Source: Erwinia rhapontici
GTDB lineage: Bacteria > Pseudomonadota > Gammaproteobacteria > Enterobacterales > Enterobacteriaceae
Assembly (NCBI RefSeq): GCF_012271765.1
Contig: NZ_VRKO01000007.1
Span: forward strand, 62,001 to 126,000
Length of the DNA: 64,000 nt
Reading direction: 5' to 3'
Both the position numbers and the translations under genes were made by a program. Positions 24,842 to 35,094 of this stretch are shown in pieces. Every line of letters begins with the position of its first letter. Position 1 is the first letter of the stretch. Under the pieces are notes generated by a model. It was given only the letters and a program-made list of their open reading frames with translations, ran no database searches and had not been told where the DNA came from.

Positions 24842-25795
24842 ATGACGCTTCTGAAAATGCTGATCGCCAGCCTGGCCCTTTCCGGCACTGCCCTGGCGGC
24901 GACAGCGCCAGCTCCGCTGGAAACTCAGGCTCCGGGCTATTACCGTATGACGCTGGGCAAGCTGCGCATCACCGCCGTGTCTGACGGCACGGTCACGATT
25001 CCGCTGGACAAATTACTGACTCATATCTCCCCGCAGCAGTTGCGTGAACGGTTGGCCGCCGATGCCATGACTCCGCAGGTGGAGACCTCGATCAATGCCT
25101 TTGTGATTGATAATGGCCAGCAGCGGGTACTGGTGGATGCGGGAGCCGGGGATCTGTTCGGCGACAACGGCGGGCATCTGCTGGAAAATCTGGCGGCAGC
25201 AGGCTATCCGGCAGAGACCATCAATGCGGTGCTGTTAACGCATATCCATGCCGATCACTCTGGGGGTGTTTCACGCAGCGGCAGGCCGGCGTTCCCCAAT
25301 GCGCAGGTGTATGTGGAAAAGAAAGATGCGGATTTCTGGCTCAATTCTGCTAACACCAGCAAGGTGGAAACCAGCCAGGCGCATACCTTTGCCGAGTCTG
25401 AACGTACGCTGCGCCCGGTAATTGATGCCGGTCGCCTGACGACCTTCGCTGCGCCGGCTACGGTATTCGCTGGCATCCGGGCGGTTCCGACAGCAGGACA
25501 CACACCGGGCAGTGTGGTCTATCGTGTGGAAAGTGAAGGGCAGACGCTGGTACTGTGGGGCGATATCATTCATGCGAAAACGGTGCAGATGCCGGATCCC
25601 CATGTGGCGATTCACTTTGATGTGAATCAGCAGCAGGCCGTGCGGACGCGTGAAGCGGTACTGGCGCAGATGGCGCAGGAAGGTGACTGGGTAGCGGCCG
25701 CACATATTGCTTTCCCGGGATTCGGTCATGTCAAACGTGACGGCAGCGGCTACCGTTGGGTGGCGGCAAATTATACCACTCAGTTAAGCCATTAA
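24842..25795 (+). CDS. Exported MBL-fold metallohydrolase
   Basis: 317 aa with a signal peptide (LLKMLIASLALSGTALAA). The metal motif is LTHIHADHSGG (HxHxDH), with later ligands in TAGHTPGSVVY (His) and WGDIIHAK (Asp) and AAHIAFPGFGH. The layout resembles the YtnP/AHL-lactonase-like group, but the substrate cannot be read from the sequence. Divergent from a LysR regulator; followed by a terminator. Confidence 0.85.
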   Translation: MTLLKMLIASLALSGTALAATAPAPLETQAPGYYRMTLGKLRITAVSDGTVTIPLDKLLTHISPQQLRERLAADAMTPQVETSINAFVIDNGQQRVLVDAGAGDLFGDNGGHLLENLAAAGYPAETINAVLLTHIHADHSGGVSRSGRPAFPNAQVYVEKKDADFWLNSANTSKVETSQAHTFAESERTLRPVIDAGRLTTFAAPATVFAGIRAVPTAGHTPGSVVYRVESEGQTLVLWGDIIHAKTVQMPDPHVAIHFDVNQQQAVRTREAVLAQMAQEGDWVAAAHIAFPGFGHVKRDGSGYRWVAANYTTQLSH

Positions 25796-25801
25796 TTATT
25801 C

Positions 25802-25833
25802 CGGGGCACGTCAGTGCCCCGAACTGTGTTTTT
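25802..25833 (+). terminator. Terminator after the MBL-fold gene
   Basis: CGGGGCAC-GTCA-GTGCCCCG perfect stem 7 nt past the stop, followed by AACTGTGTTTTT. Confidence 0.75.
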
Positions 25834-25972
25834 ATCCTATCAGTACCTATTTTTCTTTCCTGCCTGAGAGTAAGCTTTTAACTACGCATCGTTATCATAT
25901 ATTTATCTTTCACAGTTATTCATCATGCTGTTAATAATTGTCTCACCTTAACGCCACAAAGGTGGAGCGATC

Positions 25973-26533
25973 ATGACTGAACGTATTCGTTTAGCTAAAC
26001 CGGAAGACGCTGAATTACTGCATGATCTGTTACAACGTGCCTATGCACCGTTATTAACGCAGGGTATTCATTTCACCATTACCCAGGCCTCGGTGGCGGA
26101 TGTTGCCGCCGTCATTGCCAGTGAATCCACCTTCGTCCTGGAACAGAACGGACAACCGGTGGCCACGCTGACGGCACGCTTCCCGTGGACTGAGACCAGG
26201 CGGCAGCTGGCGCCGTGGCCGTTCCTGCACTGGTTTGCCGTTGATCCGGCTCACAAAGGCCAGGGGCAAGGCAGCCGGATTATCCGCTATGTCGAAGAAA
26301 GTTTTCTGCGCGACACCTTAAAATCGCCTGCCGTTTATTTAGCCACCGCCATTAAACATCCCTGGCTGACCGATCTCTATTTACGCCGCGGCTATCAACC
26401 TTTTCACCGGGCAATTAATCCACTGGGCGTGGAACTGGTGTATTTAACCAAGGTGCTCGATCAGCAGCGATATCAAAACGCCAAAATAAAAGAATACGTG
26501 CACGACTTTATTGAAACCTCACTCACCGCCTGA
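25973..26533 (+). CDS. GNAT-family N-acetyltransferase
   Basis: 186 aa. The acetyl-CoA binding loop is WFAVDPAHKGQGQGSRIIRY (motif V..xxRGxGxG type). Start ATG at 25973 with GGTGGAG upstream. It is 28 nt ahead of the ABC transporter operon on the same strand and probably co-transcribed, so it may acetylate the imported compound or a breakdown product. Substrate unknown. Confidence 0.85.
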   Translation: MTERIRLAKPEDAELLHDLLQRAYAPLLTQGIHFTITQASVADVAAVIASESTFVLEQNGQPVATLTARFPWTETRRQLAPWPFLHWFAVDPAHKGQGQGSRIIRYVEESFLRDTLKSPAVYLATAIKHPWLTDLYLRRGYQPFHRAINPLGVELVYLTKVLDQQRYQNAKIKEYVHDFIETSLTA

Positions 26534-26561
26534 GCGCGTTGATGACTTATCTGGGAAAACT

Positions 26562-28181
26562 ATGCGCTTAAATAATAAAGTGGCCATGATGGCCACGTTG
26601 TCATTGCTGTCGATCTCTATTGCCTCTTCTTTTGCTGCTGATAAACCGCGTTCCGGAGGCACTTTAACCTGGGGTGTGGAAACCGAGCCTAATACGCTCA
26701 ACCCTCAGCTCAATGGCCAGTCAAAGGCCGAACTGATCCTGCGCGTGGCCTATGAGTCCCTGCTGGCACGTAAGGCCGATGGCAGCTTCGTTCCGTGGCT
26801 GGCCGAGCGCTACCGCGTTGAAGACGGCGGGAAACGCCTGCACTTCACCCTGCGTAAGGATGTGCACTTTTCCGATGGTGAAAAGTTCAACGCCCATGCG
26901 GTGGCGGAAAACTTCCGCCATATTCAGGATCCGGCCTACTGCGCAGGCTCAAGCCTGTGTGCACTGGGCGGCCATATCGCCACGGTGGAAACCCCGGATG
27001 ACAGTACGCTGGTGATTACACTGAAAGACGCGTATTCGCCCTTCCTCTCCTTTGCTGCCGGGCTGAAGTTGATTTCGCCAAAATCCTGGCAGTCGCCGCA
27101 GTTGAAATCAGGCGGAACCGATCTCGCCGGAACGGGGCCGTTTATTCTCCAGCGCTACGAAAAAGGCCAGCAGATTGTCTATGTGAAAAACAAAGATTAT
27201 CGCTGGGCATCGGCCAACGCGGCGCATCAGGGGCCGGCCTGGCTTGATGGTGTGACCTACCGTTTCCTGCCTGAATCTTCAGTGCGTACCGGGGCGTTGT
27301 TATCAGGTCAGGTGGATCTGGTTGAAGGGGTTTCCGGGAACGATGCGGCTGAATTTAAAGATAACCCTGACTTCAGCTATCAGCATGCGCTGAATGCCGG
27401 CACGCCTTACTCGCTCTTCCTGAATGTGGAATATGGCCCGACCCGCGAGCAGAAAGTGCGTCAGGCGCTGCTACAGGGCCTGGATATTGATCCGATCCTG
27501 AAGTCGATCTATCGCGGCGAACGCACCCGCGTCTGGGGCATCACCTCACCGGTTGATCCGCTGTATGACGCAGGTCTGGAAGGCAAATACGGCAATAACC
27601 CGACGCTGGGTAACCAGTTGCTGGACGAAGCGGGCTGGACATCGCGGGATGCGGAAGGGTTCCGTACGAAGAACGGTCAGCGACTGAGCATTGAAATTAT
27701 TCAGGCGCAGGCCACGGTGCGCGATCAGCGTGACGTGCTGTTGCAGGCCATTCAGGCCCAGGCGCGCCAGCGACTGGGCGTTGAGCTGAAGCTGCGTTAT
27801 GTCGACTCCGGCACCTACAGCGAGCTGCGTAACAGCGGGCAGTTTGGGTCGATTGCCAACTCCAATACCGAAACCGACGGGATCGATATTGAAAACCACT
27901 ACCTGCCGGTGAAGGCGGGAGGGGCAATTAACTACAGCCGCACATCGGCACCTGAACTGCTGCCGTGGCTGAAAGCCGCCTCCTCCACGCTCGATACCTC
28001 TGCGCGTCGCGGCTTCTATGGCCAGCTGCAACAGTTTGCGATTGTGCAGCAGGCGGTGGCCATCCCGTTATACGAGCCGGAAGATCAGATTGCCGCCGCC
28101 AGCTACGTGCAGGGTGCCGGCTTCCGTCCCTTCAAACAGATGCCGGAAAATGCGTACGACATCTGGTTAAGCGATCACTAA
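26562..28181 (+). CDS. Peptide/opine-type ABC transporter substrate-binding protein (cluster 1)
   Basis: 539 aa, SBP family 5 (DppA/OppA type) with a signal peptide (VAMMATLSLLSISIASSFAA). Mature start RSGGTLTWGVETEPNTLNPQ and RLHFTLRKDVHFSDGEKFNA are characteristic. ATG at 26562 chosen because the signal peptide begins there; the frame runs 17 codons further up into the GNAT gene. Binds the ligand in the periplasm for the two permeases and fused ATPase that follow. Confidence 0.92.
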   Translation: MRLNNKVAMMATLSLLSISIASSFAADKPRSGGTLTWGVETEPNTLNPQLNGQSKAELILRVAYESLLARKADGSFVPWLAERYRVEDGGKRLHFTLRKDVHFSDGEKFNAHAVAENFRHIQDPAYCAGSSLCALGGHIATVETPDDSTLVITLKDAYSPFLSFAAGLKLISPKSWQSPQLKSGGTDLAGTGPFILQRYEKGQQIVYVKNKDYRWASANAAHQGPAWLDGVTYRFLPESSVRTGALLSGQVDLVEGVSGNDAAEFKDNPDFSYQHALNAGTPYSLFLNVEYGPTREQKVRQALLQGLDIDPILKSIYRGERTRVWGITSPVDPLYDAGLEGKYGNNPTLGNQLLDEAGWTSRDAEGFRTKNGQRLSIEIIQAQATVRDQRDVLLQAIQAQARQRLGVELKLRYVDSGTYSELRNSGQFGSIANSNTETDGIDIENHYLPVKAGGAINYSRTSAPELLPWLKAASSTLDTSARRGFYGQLQQFAIVQQAVAIPLYEPEDQIAAASYVQGAGFRPFKQMPENAYDIWLSDH

Positions 28182-28192
28182 AGGCAAACATC

Positions 28193-29185
28193 ATGAGCAG
28201 CGAAACCACGCCCCTCCTTAAACATGTCGTGCGGTCACGTCCGGCCCCTGCCACCACATTGTGGTGGCGTATTAGCGGCCGCATTGGCGGTGGTGTTCTG
28301 GTGCTGTGGGCGGCGGTCAGTCTGTCGTTTGTTGGCGTCTGGCTGGCACCGGGTGACATTGTCAGCCTGCTGGTGGGTGAGCAGGTACGTACACCGGCCA
28401 TCGAAGCGGCTATCCGCGCCGAGTGGGGGCTGGATCAACCGCTGTGGCAGCAGTATCTGAGCTATCTGTGGCGAATTGCTCATGGTGATTTTGGTCGTTC
28501 CTATCTGCTGAACGTCGATGTGGGACCGCTGGTGGGATCACAGTTATTGCCCACGCTGAAACTGACCGGTGCAGCGCTGGTGGTCAGCGTGATCTTTGCA
28601 CTGGTCGTCGCCGTGACCACGGCGCATCGTCGCTGGGGACGCCGGCTGGCGAGCGGGCTGGAGCTGGTACTGGCTTCCACCCCGTCGTTCTGGCTGGGCA
28701 TTGTTCTGCTGTTTGTTTTCAGCTTTACGTTGCGCTGGTTTCCGGTGGCCGGGGATCGCAATTTCTCCGCGCTGGTTTTGCCGGCGCTGTCGCTCGGGCT
28801 GGCCCAGGGGGCCGTCGTGTCTCAGGTGTTGCGTCGCGGTCTGGAAGATGCGCTCGATCAGCCGTTTTCGCTGACGCTGCGTGCCTGGGGCATCGGTAAT
28901 CTGCAGATACGTCTGCGCCATGCCCTGCGTCATGCTGCCCTGCCTGCGGTCACCCTCACAGGCTGGCTGGTTGGCGGTCTGCTCAGTGGCGCGGTGATCA
29001 CCGAACAGGTGTTCAGCCGTCCCGGTCTGGGCAAAGTGACGGTGGACGCGGTACTGGGGAAAGACCTGCCGGTAGTGCTGGCCGTGGCGATCCTGTCCGC
29101 ATTGATTTATGTGGTGATGAGCACGCTGGTGGACATTCTCTATCTGTTACTGGATCCCCGCTTACGCCATCAGGCACAGGAGTAA
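28193..29185 (+). CDS. ABC transporter permease, DppB type (cluster 1)
   Basis: 330 aa, BPD_transp_1. First helix VLVLWAAVSLSFVGVWLAPGD followed by the family's periplasmic loop; the ATPase-contact EAA region is LTLRAWGIGNLQIRLRHALR. ATG at 28193 lies 11 nt after the binding-protein stop. Six membrane segments. Forms the channel with the DppC-type subunit. Confidence 0.9.
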   Translation: MSSETTPLLKHVVRSRPAPATTLWWRISGRIGGGVLVLWAAVSLSFVGVWLAPGDIVSLLVGEQVRTPAIEAAIRAEWGLDQPLWQQYLSYLWRIAHGDFGRSYLLNVDVGPLVGSQLLPTLKLTGAALVVSVIFALVVAVTTAHRRWGRRLASGLELVLASTPSFWLGIVLLFVFSFTLRWFPVAGDRNFSALVLPALSLGLAQGAVVSQVLRRGLEDALDQPFSLTLRAWGIGNLQIRLRHALRHAALPAVTLTGWLVGGLLSGAVITEQVFSRPGLGKVTVDAVLGKDLPVVLAVAILSALIYVVMSTLVDILYLLLDPRLRHQAQE

Positions 29186-29188
29186 AAA

Positions 29189-30025
29189 ATGTCGGATATC
29201 GCCAGTTTACGCGTACCGCTGCGCCTGCCCGTTGGGCTGGTGCTGTCACTGCTGTTTCTTACCGTTCTGACGCTGGCAGCCTGCTTCCCCGGCTGGCTGG
29301 CACCGGACGACCCGCTGCTGGCTGACCCGGTTAACGCCATGCAGGCCCCCTCCTGGCAGCACTGGTTAGGGACCGATCAACTGGGGCGCGATCTACTAAG
29401 CCGTGTGATTTACGGCAGTCGTTATTCACTGCTGATTTCCGTTGCCGCGATGATGCTGGCGGTACTGGGTGGCTGTCTGCTGGGATTGCTGGCGGGGCTG
29501 GCGCGGGGTGTTCTCGATGAAGCCATTGGCCGCACGCTGGATGTGATTTCAGCCTTCCCGGATCTGCTGCTGGCGCTGATGCTGATTGCCTTTACCGGAC
29601 CCGGGACAACCAACCTGATCATTGCGCTGGGCGTGGCATCGGTGCCGCGCTTTGCGCGCGTGGTCAGGGCGCAGACGTTCATGGTGGCGCGTTCGGGCTA
29701 CGTGGAACAGGCCCGTACCTTTGGCCTGCCCTGGCGGGTGCTGGTATGGCGCCATGTGCTGCCCCATGCGATAGCCCAGGTGCCTGCGCTGGCAACGCTG
29801 GGGCTGGGAACGGCCATTATCGGTACAGCCGGGTTGAGCTTCCTCGGCATGGGGCCACAGCCGCCGACAGCGGAGTGGGGGTTGATGCTGGCGGAAGGGC
29901 GTAACTATCTGCGCAACGCCTGGTGGACCGGCGTCTGGCCGGGTGTCGCCATCACGCTGACCGTGGTGGCGGTCAATACTCTCGGCCGCCACTGGCAGGC
30001 GCATTTTGAAGGGAAACGACTGTGA
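29189..30025 (+). CDS. ABC transporter permease, DppC type (cluster 1)
   Basis: 278 aa, BPD_transp_1. The motif HWLGTDQLGRDLLSRVIYGS is typical of DppC/OppC, and EQARTFGLPWRVLVWRHVLP is the EAA loop. Start is 3 nt after the previous stop; its end overlaps the GTG of the ATPase gene by 4 nt. Confidence 0.92.
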   Translation: MSDIASLRVPLRLPVGLVLSLLFLTVLTLAACFPGWLAPDDPLLADPVNAMQAPSWQHWLGTDQLGRDLLSRVIYGSRYSLLISVAAMMLAVLGGCLLGLLAGLARGVLDEAIGRTLDVISAFPDLLLALMLIAFTGPGTTNLIIALGVASVPRFARVVRAQTFMVARSGYVEQARTFGLPWRVLVWRHVLPHAIAQVPALATLGLGTAIIGTAGLSFLGMGPQPPTAEWGLMLAEGRNYLRNAWWTGVWPGVAITLTVVAVNTLGRHWQAHFEGKRL

Positions 30026-31617
30026 CGGCACTGATTGATATTCACAACCTTAATATCCATTTTGGCCACCATCACGCGGTGCGCGATTTCAGCCTGACCC
30101 TGCAACCCGGTGAGTCGGTTGCGCTGGTGGGGGAGTCCGGTTCGGGTAAAACGGTGACGGCGCGGGCGCTGCTGGGGTTACAGGCCGCGGAGGCCAGGCT
30201 CAGCGCTGAGACGTTTAGCCTTATGGGGCAACCGGCTCTGAACCATTCTGAGCGTCAGTGGCGCAGGGTGCGCGGGAGACAAATCGGCTATGTGCTACAG
30301 GATGCGCTGGTGTCACTCGATCCCCTGCGTACCGTCGGGCAACAGCTGGCCGATGCATTGTGGGCTGCCCGGCAAACTCCGCCTGAAGCGATTAAGGCGC
30401 GCAGCCTGCAACTGCTGCATGAAGCAGGTATGGCTGATGCGCAACAGCGGCTGTCGGTTTATCCGCATCAGCTTTCCGGTGGCCTGCGTCAGCGGGTGCT
30501 GATTGCCTGTGCGCTGGCCGGGCAACCGGCCCTGCTGGTGGCGGACGAACCGACCACAGCGCTGGACATGACGGTGCAACAGCAGATCCTCACCTTACTG
30601 CGCAAACGGCGTGAACATGGTCAGGCACTGTTGCTTATCAGTCACGATCTGGCGGTGGTGGCCGAGCTCGCTGATCGTGTGCTGGTGATGCGTGAAGGTG
30701 AAGTGGTGGAGAGTGGTCCGACCCACGCGCTGTTGACGGAGCCACAGCATCCCTGGACCCGCCGTCTGTTGCAGGCTATCCCACGACCACAGAACCGTGG
30801 CCTGCGGCTGGCCTCGCCCGAACCACAGCGATTACCGGAGAAAGCGCCTCCCGGTGACGTGCTGATTAACGTCAATGGCGTGCACAAATACTATGACGAC
30901 CGGCATGTGGTGAACAATGTGTCGTTTGAACTGCGTGCCGGGGAAACCCTGGGTGTGGTGGGTGAATCGGGTTCCGGCAAAAGCTCGCTGGCCCGGCTGG
31001 TGCTGGGGCTGATGGAGCCGCAACGCGGTGAGATCACCCTTGGCGGGCAGCGCTGGAGTCACCAGCCGGAAACGCAGCGCCGTGCACGCCGTCAGCAGAT
31101 CCAGCTGATTGCGCAAGACCCGCTCAGCTCGTTTGATCCGCGTTACAACGTGGAGCGGCTGATCGGTGAGAGCCTGGATGCCGCAGGGGTGTATGGCGAA
31201 GCCCGCCGGCAGCGGGTGATACACCTGCTGGATGAAGTCAGTCTGAGCCGCAGCCTTTTGACGCGCTACCCGCGCGAGCTTTCCGGCGGTCAGCGTCAGC
31301 GCGTGGCCATCGCCCGTGCCTTTGCGCCTAATCCGGCACTGCTGGTGGCCGACGAGCCCGTCAGCGCACTCGATGTCTCTGTGCAGGCGCAGATCCTCGA
31401 TCTTCTGGCCGATATGCAGGCCGAACACCGGACGGCACTGCTGTTTATTTCACATGATCTCGGCGTGATCCACCACGTTGCCGATCGGGTACTGGTGATG
31501 AAAGAAGGCCGTGTGGTGGAGAGCGGTGAGGTCGGACAGGTGTTTAACCGCCCTGTTCATCCCTGGACCCGACAATTACTGGAAGCGCTACCGGCACTGC
31601 CCGGCCGCGCTGCCTGA
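30022..31617 (+). CDS. Dipeptide-type ABC transporter ATPase with two fused nucleotide-binding domains (cluster 1)
   Basis: 531 aa, DppD and DppF fused. NBD1: GESGSGKTVTARALLGL, LSGGLRQR, VADEPTTALD. NBD2 (from about 275): GESGSGKSSLARLVLGL, LSGGQRQRVAIARA, VADEPVSALD. Begins with GTG at 30022 overlapping the permease stop. Drives import by the cluster 1 transporter. Confidence 0.93.
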   Translation: MTALIDIHNLNIHFGHHHAVRDFSLTLQPGESVALVGESGSGKTVTARALLGLQAAEARLSAETFSLMGQPALNHSERQWRRVRGRQIGYVLQDALVSLDPLRTVGQQLADALWAARQTPPEAIKARSLQLLHEAGMADAQQRLSVYPHQLSGGLRQRVLIACALAGQPALLVADEPTTALDMTVQQQILTLLRKRREHGQALLLISHDLAVVAELADRVLVMREGEVVESGPTHALLTEPQHPWTRRLLQAIPRPQNRGLRLASPEPQRLPEKAPPGDVLINVNGVHKYYDDRHVVNNVSFELRAGETLGVVGESGSGKSSLARLVLGLMEPQRGEITLGGQRWSHQPETQRRARRQQIQLIAQDPLSSFDPRYNVERLIGESLDAAGVYGEARRQRVIHLLDEVSLSRSLLTRYPRELSGGQRQRVAIARAFAPNPALLVADEPVSALDVSVQAQILDLLADMQAEHRTALLFISHDLGVIHHVADRVLVMKEGRVVESGEVGQVFNRPVHPWTRQLLEALPALPGRAA

Positions 31618-31641
31618 GCTATCCCTGAAAGGAGTTCTATC

Positions 31642-32982
31642 ATGAGTCAGACTCAAACCCGCATCCGTCTGGGCGCCATTATCCAGGGGCCATCCGGCAA
31701 TATGTCGGCCTGGCGTCACCCTGATGCGGTCAGCAATGCCAGTATCAACGTTGCATATGTCACCGCGCTGGCGCAGCAGGCAGAACGGGCAAAATTTGAT
31801 TTCCTGTTCGTGGCGGATGGCTTGTACATCAATGCCAAATCGATCCCACACTTCCTCAACCGTTTTGAACCTGTCACGCTGTTGTCAGCGCTGGCGCTGG
31901 TCACGCAGAAAATTGGCCTGGTGGCGACGCTGTCCACCTCTTACAGCGAGCCGTTTACCGTCGCTCGCCAGTTTGCCAGCCTTGATCAGCTGAGTGGCGG
32001 ACGTGCCGGATGGAATGTGGTGACTTCGCCACTGGAAGGGTCGGCGAAGAACTTTTCCCGTGACCAGCATCCTGAGCACAGCGAACGCTATCGTATCGCC
32101 AGCGAATATTTACAGGTCACCAAAGGTCTTTGGGATTCATGGGAGGAAGATGCCTTTGTGCGTAATAAACAGAGCGGCGAGTTCTTTGCGCCGGAGAAGC
32201 TGCATACGCTGAACCATAAAGGTCATTACTTCTCTGTGCAGGGGCCGCTGAACGTTGGCCGTTCGCCGCAGGGGCGTCCGGTGATCTTCCAGGCGGGAGC
32301 GTCTGAGGCCGGTAAAGCGTTTGCCGCCGAAACCGCCGATGCCATTTATACCCGCCAGGAAACCCCGGAGCTTGCCCGGGCGTTTCGTGAAGATGTGCGC
32401 CGCCAACTGGTGGCGCGTGGGCGCAATGCCGATGATATCCGCGTTTTCCAGGGCATCAGTGTCATTATCGGTGACGACAGTGTCGATGCCGAGCGTCGTT
32501 ATCAGCAAACGGCACAGCTGGTCACGCCGGAAAAAGCGCTGGACTACCTTGGCCGTTACTTCGAACATTACGATTTCAGCCAGCATGAGCTGGATGCACC
32601 GTTCCCGGATATTGGTGATCTGGGGCAGAACAGCTTTCGCAGTACCACCGATACCATCAAGAAAGAGGCGCTCGACCGTGGTTTAACCCTGCGTCAGGCT
32701 GCGCTGGAAGCGGCCACTCCGCGCCCGACTTTTTCCGGCACGGCAGCACAGGTCGCGGATGGTCTGGAACAGTGGTTTACCCGTGGCGCGGCCGATGGTT
32801 TTATCGTACGCGGCGGAACGCCAACGGCGTTTGATGATTTTGTCGATCAGGTGATCCCGATCCTGCAACAGCGCGGCCTGTACCGTCACGACTATGAAGG
32901 CAATACTCTGCGTGAACAACTGGGGTTGAGTGAGCCTGAGAACCAGTTTGCGATAAAGACGGAAGAGAGGCGGGTTGGTTGA
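31642..32982 (+). CDS. LLM-class flavin monooxygenase, NtaA/SnaA/DszA family (cluster 1)
   Basis: 446 aa. Family landmarks are [39 protein letters not shown] and [17 protein letters not shown]. These FMNH2-dependent enzymes oxidise C-S or C-N bonds (nitrilotriacetate, dibenzothiophene sulfone and similar). GAAAGGAG precedes the ATG. As the last gene of the transporter operon it probably attacks the imported substrate; a flavin reductase is not seen nearby. Confidence 0.88.
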   Translation: MSQTQTRIRLGAIIQGPSGNMSAWRHPDAVSNASINVAYVTALAQQAERAKFDFLFVADGLYINAKSIPHFLNRFEPVTLLSALALVTQKIGLVATLSTSYSEPFTVARQFASLDQLSGGRAGWNVVTSPLEGSAKNFSRDQHPEHSERYRIASEYLQVTKGLWDSWEEDAFVRNKQSGEFFAPEKLHTLNHKGHYFSVQGPLNVGRSPQGRPVIFQAGASEAGKAFAAETADAIYTRQETPELARAFREDVRRQLVARGRNADDIRVFQGISVIIGDDSVDAERRYQQTAQLVTPEKALDYLGRYFEHYDFSQHELDAPFPDIGDLGQNSFRSTTDTIKKEALDRGLTLRQAALEAATPRPTFSGTAAQVADGLEQWFTRGAADGFIVRGGTPTAFDDFVDQVIPILQQRGLYRHDYEGNTLREQLGLSEPENQFAIKTEERRVG

Positions 32983-33017
32983 GCAAGTAACGCATTATAG
33001 TTACAACATACATATCA

Positions 33018-33060
33018 CTGAGTCAGTTATCGATACATTAAGCATCGATAACCGATTCAG
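33018..33060. terminator. Long inverted repeat between convergent genes (likely bidirectional terminator)
   Basis: 17-bp arms (15 of 17 complementary) around a 9-nt loop; the inner nine base pairs are GTTATCGAT/ATCGATAAC. It lies between the convergent monooxygenase and HAD genes. T-runs are weak. Confidence 0.5.
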
Positions 33061-33071
33061 CAACATTCACT

Positions 33072-33893
33072 TTATACGTTCGTCGTAAAAAGACCTTCTC
33101 CAGACAAGCAGCGCTCAATAACCTGAAGCACCCCCTCTTCATCATTCGACGGTGCCAGATAGCCAGCGGCCGCTTTTGCTGCTTCTGATCCGTTACTCAT
33201 GGCAAAACCAAAGCCCGCATGGCGCAGCATTTCCAGGTCGTTTCCACCGTCACCAAATGCCAGTACCTCATTATCTTCGATACCGTAACGCTGCTGGATG
33301 CGTTTCACCCCATTGGCTTTATGATTTCCGGGGATAATCAAATCGACAGAGCCATGACCACTGGAAACGGGTACAACAATATCGCCCAGTTCTCGCTCAA
33401 TATTCACCATCAGCTCACTGACATCGGGCTGATGAAAACCCAGGGCAAACTTAAAAACGGTATCGTCAATCTCTGCATAATCATCAACCCTGTCGAGGTG
33501 ATGATAAAAAACACGCATATCGGCAAAGAAATCTTCACCCGCGCTGGACAGCATATACGCGCCCTTTTTACCGCAGACCAGAAAACGGACGCCGGTCATC
33601 GCCCCAATCGTCGCGATCACTCTGTTGACGTCATCGGGTGCCAGCCGGCCACAATAGACCTCCTGCTGTCTGTCAACAATGTAACCCCCATTCTCCGCCA
33701 CATAGGCAATGTCAGCATCAATCTCCGGGAAGAAGCTTTTCAGCTGGTAATACTGGTTACCGCTGGCGACCACAAATTTAATCCCCTGTTGCTTCATCTG
33801 CTGATACTGGTCAGCAAAACGGGCGCGTGCATAGTCACCCTGGCTATTCAGAAACGTGCCATCCATATCCACCGCAATCAGTTTGATGCTCAT
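33072..33893 (-). CDS. HAD-IIB (Cof-type) phosphatase, YbiV/SupH-like
   Basis: 273 aa. HAD motif I is VDMDGTFLN; FVVASGNQYYQLKSFFPE is almost the same as in E. coli YbiV (sugar phosphatase); motif IV is AFGDGGNDLEML. I start at the ATG at 33893, with GAGGAG 6-9 nt upstream, rather than the GTG two codons up. It lies 17 nt after the MFS gene in a ROK-MFS-HAD run, so it may dephosphorylate a sugar phosphate linked to that transporter. Confidence 0.88.
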   Translation of the reverse strand: MSIKLIAVDMDGTFLNSQGDYARARFADQYQQMKQQGIKFVVASGNQYYQLKSFFPEIDADIAYVAENGGYIVDRQQEVYCGRLAPDDVNRVIATIGAMTGVRFLVCGKKGAYMLSSAGEDFFADMRVFYHHLDRVDDYAEIDDTVFKFALGFHQPDVSELMVNIERELGDIVVPVSSGHGSVDLIIPGNHKANGVKRIQQRYGIEDNEVLAFGDGGNDLEMLRHAGFGFAMSNGSEAAKAAAGYLAPSNDEEGVLQVIERCLSGEGLFTTNV

Positions 33894-33910
33894 TACCACT
33901 CCTCGTTAAT

Positions 33911-35071
33911 TTATGCGTATTTCAGCTTAGAGGCACCGAGAACGATCACCACAAATGCCATCGCGACCAGAGAGAAGGCCACATAGAGATTGGCCAGATG
34001 GGCAATCCAGCCAATCACGGCCGGGCCGCCCAGCACCCCGAAATAGCCCAGCGTAGCGACCATCGCCACGGATCGATGCACCGGCATCGCTTTCTCCTGC
34101 CCTGCCAGGGTGATCAGGACAGGGACAATGTTGGCAACACCGATACCGACCAGGGCAAAGCCGAACAAGGAAGATCCCCATCCCGGTAACAGCACAACAA
34201 TCAGGTAACCCGCAATACCCAGTATTCCACCCGACATCAGCACGCGCTTACGCCCCAGTACCTTCACCACGCGGTCACCAATAAAACGCATCAGCGACAT
34301 CGCAATCGCAAAGGTGGCAAACCCCCATCCGGCATGTTCAACCGTCATCTGGCGATCCTGCGTGATGAAAATACCGCTCCAGTCGAGAATCGCGCCTTCG
34401 GCCATAAAACAGATCATCGCCATAATCGCCATCAACACCAGACGGAAATTGGGTCGGCCGGCGTTCCCCTTCTCCTGTTGCGAGGTTTCGCCACTGGCAG
34501 CAAGTAAGGCAGGAAAAGAGCAGGCGGTCACCAGCACAACCAGCGCAATCGCCCAGAATGACGTGGCCTGCGGCGTCAGACCGGCACTCAGCAGCATGGC
34601 TCCACCACCGGCTCCGGCAATCCCTCCCACGCTCCACAGACAGTGAAACCCGGACATCAGGGGTTTATCGGCGGCCTGCTCGACCAGGGTCCCCTGCACA
34701 TTCATCGCCACATCTGCCAGCCCGATGCCCATGCCAAAAACAAACAGACTGATGGCCAGTAAACGGATATCACTGAGCGTGGCCAGCAGCGGCAGCATCA
34801 GGCAATACACTATCACCGCCGCAATAATCACCCGGCGGCACCCTGCCAGGCCAATAATACGTCCTGATCCGAGCATCGCTATCAGCGATCCGCCGCCCAG
34901 ACACAGTAACAACAGGCCCAGCTGACCCGCTTCGGCATGGGTTCGCATCTGAGCATAAGGCACCAGTGCGGCCCATAACCCCATTGCCATACCCGTGACA
35001 AAAAAAATGGCCCGGGTAGCCCTACACCGGGCGGGGCTTCCTGTCTCTTGCGGGTCGTTTTTGACTGTCAT
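33911..35071 (-). CDS. MFS transporter, YbjJ-like
   Basis: 386 aa, about 12 helices. GMAMGLWAALVPYAQMRTHA and LADVAMNVQGTLVEQ resemble the YbjJ branch of sugar-related MFS proteins. ATG at 35071 is used; a TTG two codons earlier (35077) is closer to AAGGAT and could be the real start. A strong inverted repeat (35095-35123) in its promoter suggests control by the ROK protein encoded upstream. Substrate unknown, perhaps a sugar. Confidence 0.85.
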   Translation of the reverse strand: MTVKNDPQETGSPARCRATRAIFFVTGMAMGLWAALVPYAQMRTHAEAGQLGLLLLCLGGGSLIAMLGSGRIIGLAGCRRVIIAAVIVYCLMLPLLATLSDIRLLAISLFVFGMGIGLADVAMNVQGTLVEQAADKPLMSGFHCLWSVGGIAGAGGGAMLLSAGLTPQATSFWAIALVVLVTACSFPALLAASGETSQQEKGNAGRPNFRLVLMAIMAMICFMAEGAILDWSGIFITQDRQMTVEHAGWGFATFAIAMSLMRFIGDRVVKVLGRKRVLMSGGILGIAGYLIVVLLPGWGSSLFGFALVGIGVANIVPVLITLAGQEKAMPVHRSVAMVATLGYFGVLGGPAVIGWIAHLANLYVAFSLVAMAFVVIVLGASKLKYA

Positions 35072-35094
35072 CGGCAATTTATCCTTTTCTTTAA

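Noticed and set aside
25802-25972. Possible riboswitch between the MBL gene and the GNAT-transporter operon
   Set aside because: Apart from the terminator hairpin no conserved riboswitch motif could be matched.
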